Assembly: GCF_029892105.1 (NCBI RefSeq)
Contig: NZ_JARZAJ010000042.1
Span: 1 to 54,979, forward strand
Direction of reading: 5' to 3'
Origin: Kitasatospora sp. GP82
Lineage (GTDB): Bacteria > Actinomycetota > Actinomycetes > Streptomycetales > Streptomycetaceae
Length of the DNA stretch: 54,979 nt
Positions within the stretch are counted from its first letter, which is position 1, and each line of letters starts with the position of its first letter. Made by a program: the position numbers and the translations under genes. Below the pieces are notes generated by a model. The model was not told the origin of the DNA, searched no databases, and saw nothing but the letters and a program-made list of their open reading frames with translations. Below are positions 51,531 through 54,979 of this stretch, in pieces.

Positions 51531-53147
51531 ATGGGTATTACCTGGAGTTCGAACAGCGCGCGGCGTGCGGCGTCGCGCCGGAAGCCGCCAGGGCGCAAGG
51601 ACGCCCTCGGTGCCGGCCTGAGAATGGCGGTCGGCCTGTCCCTGTGCGTCACACCGCTCGTCGCCGCCGCACCGGCCGGCGCGGCCCAAGCGGTCCGCTC
51701 GGGCGGCCAGCAGTACTACGTCGACTGCTCCGCAGGGAACGACGCGGCGGCCGGGACCTCGTCGGGGGCCGCGTGGCGCACCCTCGCCCGGGTCGACCAG
51801 GCCACCTTCCAGCCCGGCGACTCCGTACTGCTGCGCAGCGGCACCACCTGCACGGGTGTCCTGTCACCGCACGGATCCGGCACGGCGAGCCAGCCGATCG
51901 TCGTCAACTCGTACGGCGGCACCGCGCGTGCGGCCATCGACGGCGGCGGCGCCCGCGCGGCGGTCTTCCTCGAAAACGTGCAGGGCTGGGAGCTCCGCAA
52001 CCTCGACATCTCGGACCGGGTCACGGCGGACGGCACCGCGCGCACCGGCATCTACGTGCTCCTGACCGACTACGGCACCGGCAGTCACTATGTGATCGAC
52101 AACGTGAACGTGCACGACGTGACCGGTATCGACAGCACCGGGCCCGACTCGCAGGACAGCGGCGGCATCGTGCTCAAGGCCGCCGGGTCGAAGACCGCCA
52201 CCGGCTTCAACGGGATCCAGGTGTCCAACAGCACCGTCTCGGGTACCGACGGCTACGGCATCGCCACCGAGTCGCAGTGGTCGAAGCGCACGCTGTTCCC
52301 GGGGGGCGAGAACACCTTCGTGCCGATGACCGGTGTGCGGATCACCGGGAACCACCTCTCGAACATGGGCGGTGACGGGATCGTCGTCCAGAACGGCGTC
52401 AACCCGTTGATGGACCACAACGTGGTCGACGGGTTCGGCCTGCGCGCCACCGCGTACCACTCCGGGGTCTGGGCCTGGAACTCGGACAAGCCCGTGATGG
52501 AGTACAACGAGGTGTCCCACGGCGCGAGTTCGCCGCCCATGATGGCCTTCGACGTCGACGGTGCGGACTCCGGCGTCGTGTACCAGTACAACTACAGCCA
52601 CGACAACGGCGGCGGGTTCGTGACCTTCTGCGATGCGCCGGGGCAGCTGACCGACGGTGCGACGGTCCGCTACAACGTCAGCGAGAACGACCACGACGCC
52701 ACGTACAACGGCATCACCTTCCCGGTCGTCTTCAACGGCTGCGGGGTCACCGAGACCAACATGGCCTTCTACAACAACGTGATCTACTCCACGGTCGCGA
52801 AGGCACTCATCGGCAACTACGGCCAGACCTCGGTCGCGTACCGCAACAACGTCTTCTACGGCAGGTCGGACGGTTCGACGATCACCGACTCGGTGGGCAC
52901 CTTCGACCACAACCTCTACTACAACATCAACCCCGTGCCGGCCGGCGACCTGCACGCGGTGAAGGCGGACCCGCTGTTCACCGCTCCCGGCACCGGTAAG
53001 TGGGGGTACCGGCTGAAGTGCGGCTCCCCGGCGATCGGCGCGGGCGTACTGATCAACGACAACGGCGGCTACGACTGCTACGGCACCCCGGTGCGCAGCG
53101 ACGGGGCGCCCAACATCGGCGCCTTCCAGGGAGCGTGCATCGAGTAG
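51531..53147 (+). CDS. Secreted right-handed beta-helix (pectate-lyase-like) protein
   Basis: 538 residues. The basic N-terminus (RRKPPGRKD) then a hydrophobic stretch AGLRMAVGLSLCVTPLVAAA and AGAAQA form a signal peptide with probable cleavage near residue 52. The mature part has YYVDCSAGNDAAAGTSSGAAWRTLA followed by many short Asn-rich beta-coil turns (VRITGNHLSNMGGDGIVV, MEYNEVSHG, MAFYNNVIY, VAYRNNVFYG), typical of the parallel beta-helix / PL9-like fold. Several Cys could form disulfides. An extracellular carbohydrate enzyme or binding protein; why it sits in a polyketide cluster is unclear. TAGGAG precedes the ATG. Confidence 0.87.
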   Translation: MGITWSSNSARRAASRRKPPGRKDALGAGLRMAVGLSLCVTPLVAAAPAGAAQAVRSGGQQYYVDCSAGNDAAAGTSSGAAWRTLARVDQATFQPGDSVLLRSGTTCTGVLSPHGSGTASQPIVVNSYGGTARAAIDGGGARAAVFLENVQGWELRNLDISDRVTADGTARTGIYVLLTDYGTGSHYVIDNVNVHDVTGIDSTGPDSQDSGGIVLKAAGSKTATGFNGIQVSNSTVSGTDGYGIATESQWSKRTLFPGGENTFVPMTGVRITGNHLSNMGGDGIVVQNGVNPLMDHNVVDGFGLRATAYHSGVWAWNSDKPVMEYNEVSHGASSPPMMAFDVDGADSGVVYQYNYSHDNGGGFVTFCDAPGQLTDGATVRYNVSENDHDATYNGITFPVVFNGCGVTETNMAFYNNVIYSTVAKALIGNYGQTSVAYRNNVFYGRSDGSTITDSVGTFDHNLYYNINPVPAGDLHAVKADPLFTAPGTGKWGYRLKCGSPAIGAGVLINDNGGYDCYGTPVRSDGAPNIGAFQGACIE

Positions 53148-53166
53148 GACCCTCCGGCGGTACCGG

Positions 53167-53204
53167 ACGGGCGGGGCGGACCATCACCGGTCCGCCCCGC
53201 CCGT
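53167..53204. terminator. Bidirectional terminator hairpin
   Basis: 16-bp perfect arms (53167-53182 and 53189-53204) with an ATCACC loop, between convergent genes ending at 53147 (+) and 53215 (-). Confidence 0.85.
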
Positions 53205-53214
53205 TCCACCGTTC

Positions 53215-54435
53215 TCAGCCGTTGGCCTTCTTGATCGACCACTGGGCGATCCGCAGCGACATCTCCACCCCCTCGGTCGCGTACTCGACCATGGCCTTCT
53301 GGTACTCCGCCACCGCGTCCAGCAGCTCGCGCTCCCCGCGGTCGACGGCGGCCAGCAGCCGGGTCAGCGCCTCGGCGTCGCGGATGGCGGTGTTGGCCCC
53401 CACGCCGCCCGACGGCGGCATCGCGTGCACCGCGTCGCCGAGCGGCACCACGGGGCCGGTCTCCCAGGCCTCCACCGGCCGGGTGGCCCGCAGCGGCACG
53501 GCGAAGGTGGTCTCGGGCTGAGCAAAGGCGAAGATCTCCCGCAGGTCCGGGTGCCAGCTCCTGGTGCGGTCCATGACCAGGGCGCAGAGCTCCTCGCCGC
53601 CGAGACCGAAGAACTCCTCGTCCGTGACACCCAGATCCTCCCGGTGCACGTTGAAGACCGACATGTAGTAGTCGTCGCTGTCGACCAGCCCGGCCTCCGG
53701 CCACAGCCGCGCGGCGGCCTGCGAGGGCCGCTCGCGGAAGAGCATCGGCATCAGACCGAGGTGGTGCCCGTCGGTGCCGATCACATAGCTGAAACGGTCC
53801 TGGAGCGCCTCCGGCAGGCCGGCCGCGATCGCCGCGTCCCTCGGGATCCGCGAGAAGATCGTGCGGATCCCGAGGTCCTGCGGCACATCCCGGGGCCGGA
53901 GCCCGGCCCGTACCCGGGAGTTGGTGCCGTCCGCGGCGACCAGCACGTCGCCCCGGGCCGAACTGCCGTCCTCGAAGTGCGCGATCACCCCGCCGTCGGC
54001 CGTCTGCTCCAACTGCTGGAAGTTCTTGCCGAAATGGACCACCTCCTCAAGACCGGCCAGCAGGATCCGGCGCAGCGTCACCCGGTCGACGGCGTCGATC
54101 TTGTCGGGCAGCTCCGCCCGGGGATCCTCGAAGGCCGGTGCCCACTGCTCGACCAGGTGCTCGTCGTAGGCGACCAGACCGCTGTCGTCCCGGGTGTTCG
54201 CGGTCGCGGACAGCAACTCCGCCAGCCGGTCGGGCAGGCAGGCCCGCAGACCGGCCTCGCCCTCGGGGCTGATCCGCAGCCGGTAGCCCTGCCGCCGTCC
54301 GTCGGCGGACTCGTCGCGCTCGTACACCCTGACGTCGACACCGGCCTGCCGCAGCCCCTGGGCCAGGCAGAGTCCGCCGATACCGCCGCCGATGACCAGG
54401 ACCCGGATGGGTGATCGGCTTGTCCGCATAGCCAT
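53215..54435 (-). CDS. Class A FAD-dependent monooxygenase 6
   Basis: 406 residues from the ATG at 54435 (GGAGAGAGG, 5-nt gap; GTG 54441 and ATG 54429 are also in frame). RVLVIGGGIGGLCLAQGLRQAG (FAD), VLVAADGTNSRVRAGL (DG), LGDAVHAMPPSGGVGANTAI (GD). Single-domain form, paralogous to the protein at 31785 (shared VTLRR.L..GLEEVVHF, RSWHPDLREIF). Divergent from metK, with a striking 11-bp repeat array between them. Confidence 0.9.
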   Translation of the reverse strand: MAMRTSRSPIRVLVIGGGIGGLCLAQGLRQAGVDVRVYERDESADGRRQGYRLRISPEGEAGLRACLPDRLAELLSATANTRDDSGLVAYDEHLVEQWAPAFEDPRAELPDKIDAVDRVTLRRILLAGLEEVVHFGKNFQQLEQTADGGVIAHFEDGSSARGDVLVAADGTNSRVRAGLRPRDVPQDLGIRTIFSRIPRDAAIAAGLPEALQDRFSYVIGTDGHHLGLMPMLFRERPSQAAARLWPEAGLVDSDDYYMSVFNVHREDLGVTDEEFFGLGGEELCALVMDRTRSWHPDLREIFAFAQPETTFAVPLRATRPVEAWETGPVVPLGDAVHAMPPSGGVGANTAIRDAEALTRLLAAVDRGERELLDAVAEYQKAMVEYATEGVEMSLRIAQWSIKKANG

Positions 54436-54531
54436 CGACACCTCTCTCCACTACTTCGTACGGGGACCTTGGCACCGTGCGGTGCACCGCTCGGGTACGG
54501 CTTGAGGCTCTCGCCACCCCGGGTACCTCGA

Positions 54532-54575
54532 CCCGCATCCGAGCCGGATTGAAGCCGGGCTGAAGCCGGACTGAA
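54532..54575 (-). promoter_or_regulatory. 11-bp tandem repeat array (SARP- or PhoP/AfsR-like box)
   Basis: Minus strand: TTCAGTCCGGC (54575-54565), TTCAGCCCGGC (54564-54554), TTCAATCCGGC (54553-54543) and TCGGATGCGGG (54542-54532), with TCGAGGT continuing the phase at 54531. It points at FAD monooxygenase 6. The TTCA cores also recall AfsR/PhoP sites, so the binder is uncertain. Confidence 0.6.
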
Positions 54576-54638
54576 GAACGCCCTCCCACGCTGTGCAGGC
54601 CCCACCCCGTCCACGGCCGTCGACCAACCGGAGGAACC

Positions 54639-54979
54639 GTGTCCCGTCGTCTCTTCACCTCGGAGTCCGTGACCGAGGGGCACCCCGACAAGATCGCAGA
54701 CCGGATCAGCGACACCATCCTGGACACCCTGCTCCGGCAGGACCCGACCTCCCGGGTCGCGGTGGAGACCCTGATCACCACCGGCCAGGTGCACATCGCC
54801 GGTGAGGTCACCACCTCCGCGTACGCGGACATCGCCACCCTGGTGCGCGAGGCCGTGCTCAGGATCGGCTACGACAGTTCCAAGAAGGGCTTCGACGGTG
54901 CCTCCTGCGGTGTCTCGGTGTCGATCGGCGCGCAGTCGCCGGACATCGCGCAGGGTGTCGACACCGCGCACGAGCACCG
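54639..54979 (+). CDS. metK: S-adenosylmethionine synthetase, 5' part
   Basis: GTG at 54639 with GGAGG at 54630-54634. The 113 visible codons include RLFTSESVTEGHPDKIADRI, LITTGQVHIAGEVTT, YDSSKKGFDGASCGV and QSPDIAQGVD, the conserved N-terminal MetK segments (the GHPDK motif binds ATP and metal). It makes SAM from Met and ATP. The gene runs off the right edge. Next to a cluster with five methyltransferases, it may be a dedicated extra copy; whether it is the only metK of the genome cannot be told here. Confidence 0.95.
   Translation, partial: MSRRLFTSESVTEGHPDKIADRISDTILDTLLRQDPTSRVAVETLITTGQVHIAGEVTTSAYADIATLVREAVLRIGYDSSKKGFDGASCGVSVSIGAQSPDIAQGVDTAHEH

Noticed and set aside
51424..51621. 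65-codon plus-strand open frame before the beta-helix gene
   Set aside because: Overlaps the SARP array and the signal-peptide coding region in another frame; no ribosome site or family match.
54543..54575. Calling the 54543-54575 repeats a definite PhoP box
   Set aside because: The 11-bp period fits, but the usual GTTCACC core is not matched and the other arrays here are SARP-like; left as undecided.

Overview
The window is about 55 kb of very GC-rich DNA. It has the codon use, GTG starts, stop-start overlaps and regulators of a Streptomyces or close relative (Kitasatospora-type actinomycete). Almost all of it is one aromatic (type II) polyketide biosynthetic gene cluster. The cluster runs off the left edge (acyl-CoA carboxylase genes) and reaches at least a cluster-associated S-adenosylmethionine synthetase cut by the right edge. 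I recognise no rRNA, tRNA, CRISPR array, transposase or phage gene.

Layout. 1-650: end of a carboxyltransferase gene, its epsilon subunit and a small protein (malonyl-CoA supply). 792-6193: an acyl-activation cassette made of a fatty acyl-AMP ligase, a long acyl-CoA dehydrogenase, two extra acyl carrier proteins and a phosphopantetheinyl transferase. 6403-9093: two SARP activators flanking a type II thioesterase. 9137-16545: the polyketide core, with ACP, SchA/CurD-like proteins, TcmI-type and cupin cyclases, KS-alpha, KS-beta (chain length factor), SRPBCC aromatase/cyclase, ketoreductase, two DUF1772 proteins and small ABM-type monooxygenases. This set matches the pentangular polyphenol branch (pradimicin, fredericamycin, polycyclic xanthone families). 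16704-54435: a large tailoring region with six class A FAD monooxygenases, three P450s and a ferredoxin, two LLM (F420/flavin) oxidoreductases, five methyltransferases, five further reductases of the SDR or NmrA type, a beta-hydroxyacid dehydrogenase, one glycosyltransferase, an asparagine-synthetase-like amidotransferase, two TenA-like proteins, two DHA2 exporters, a PadR regulator and a secreted beta-helix protein. 54639 onward: metK.

Logic (inference). The left cassette probably supplies an unusual acyl starter or acyl side chain, because no KSIII or dedicated acyltransferase is visible. The minimal PKS and cyclases build a long poly-aromatic skeleton. The ketoreductase, DUF1772/ABM proteins and FAD/P450/LLM enzymes oxidise and rearrange it. 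The amidotransferase adds nitrogen, the methyltransferases decorate oxygens using SAM topped up by the local metK, and the exporters remove the product.

The most striking pattern not explained by the genes is regulatory. About fifteen intergenic regions carry heptamers resembling TC(G/A/C)AGNN repeated with an exact 11-bp period and pointing at the next gene. This is the signature of SARP binding sites, and it ties the secreted beta-helix gene and the rightmost FAD monooxygenase to the cluster. Two SARP-box-driven units each consist of a TenA-like gene that has lost the thiaminase catalytic cysteine, overlapping by 4 nt an oxygenase gene. Family assignments and comparisons to named proteins are from memory of the families; no database search was possible.
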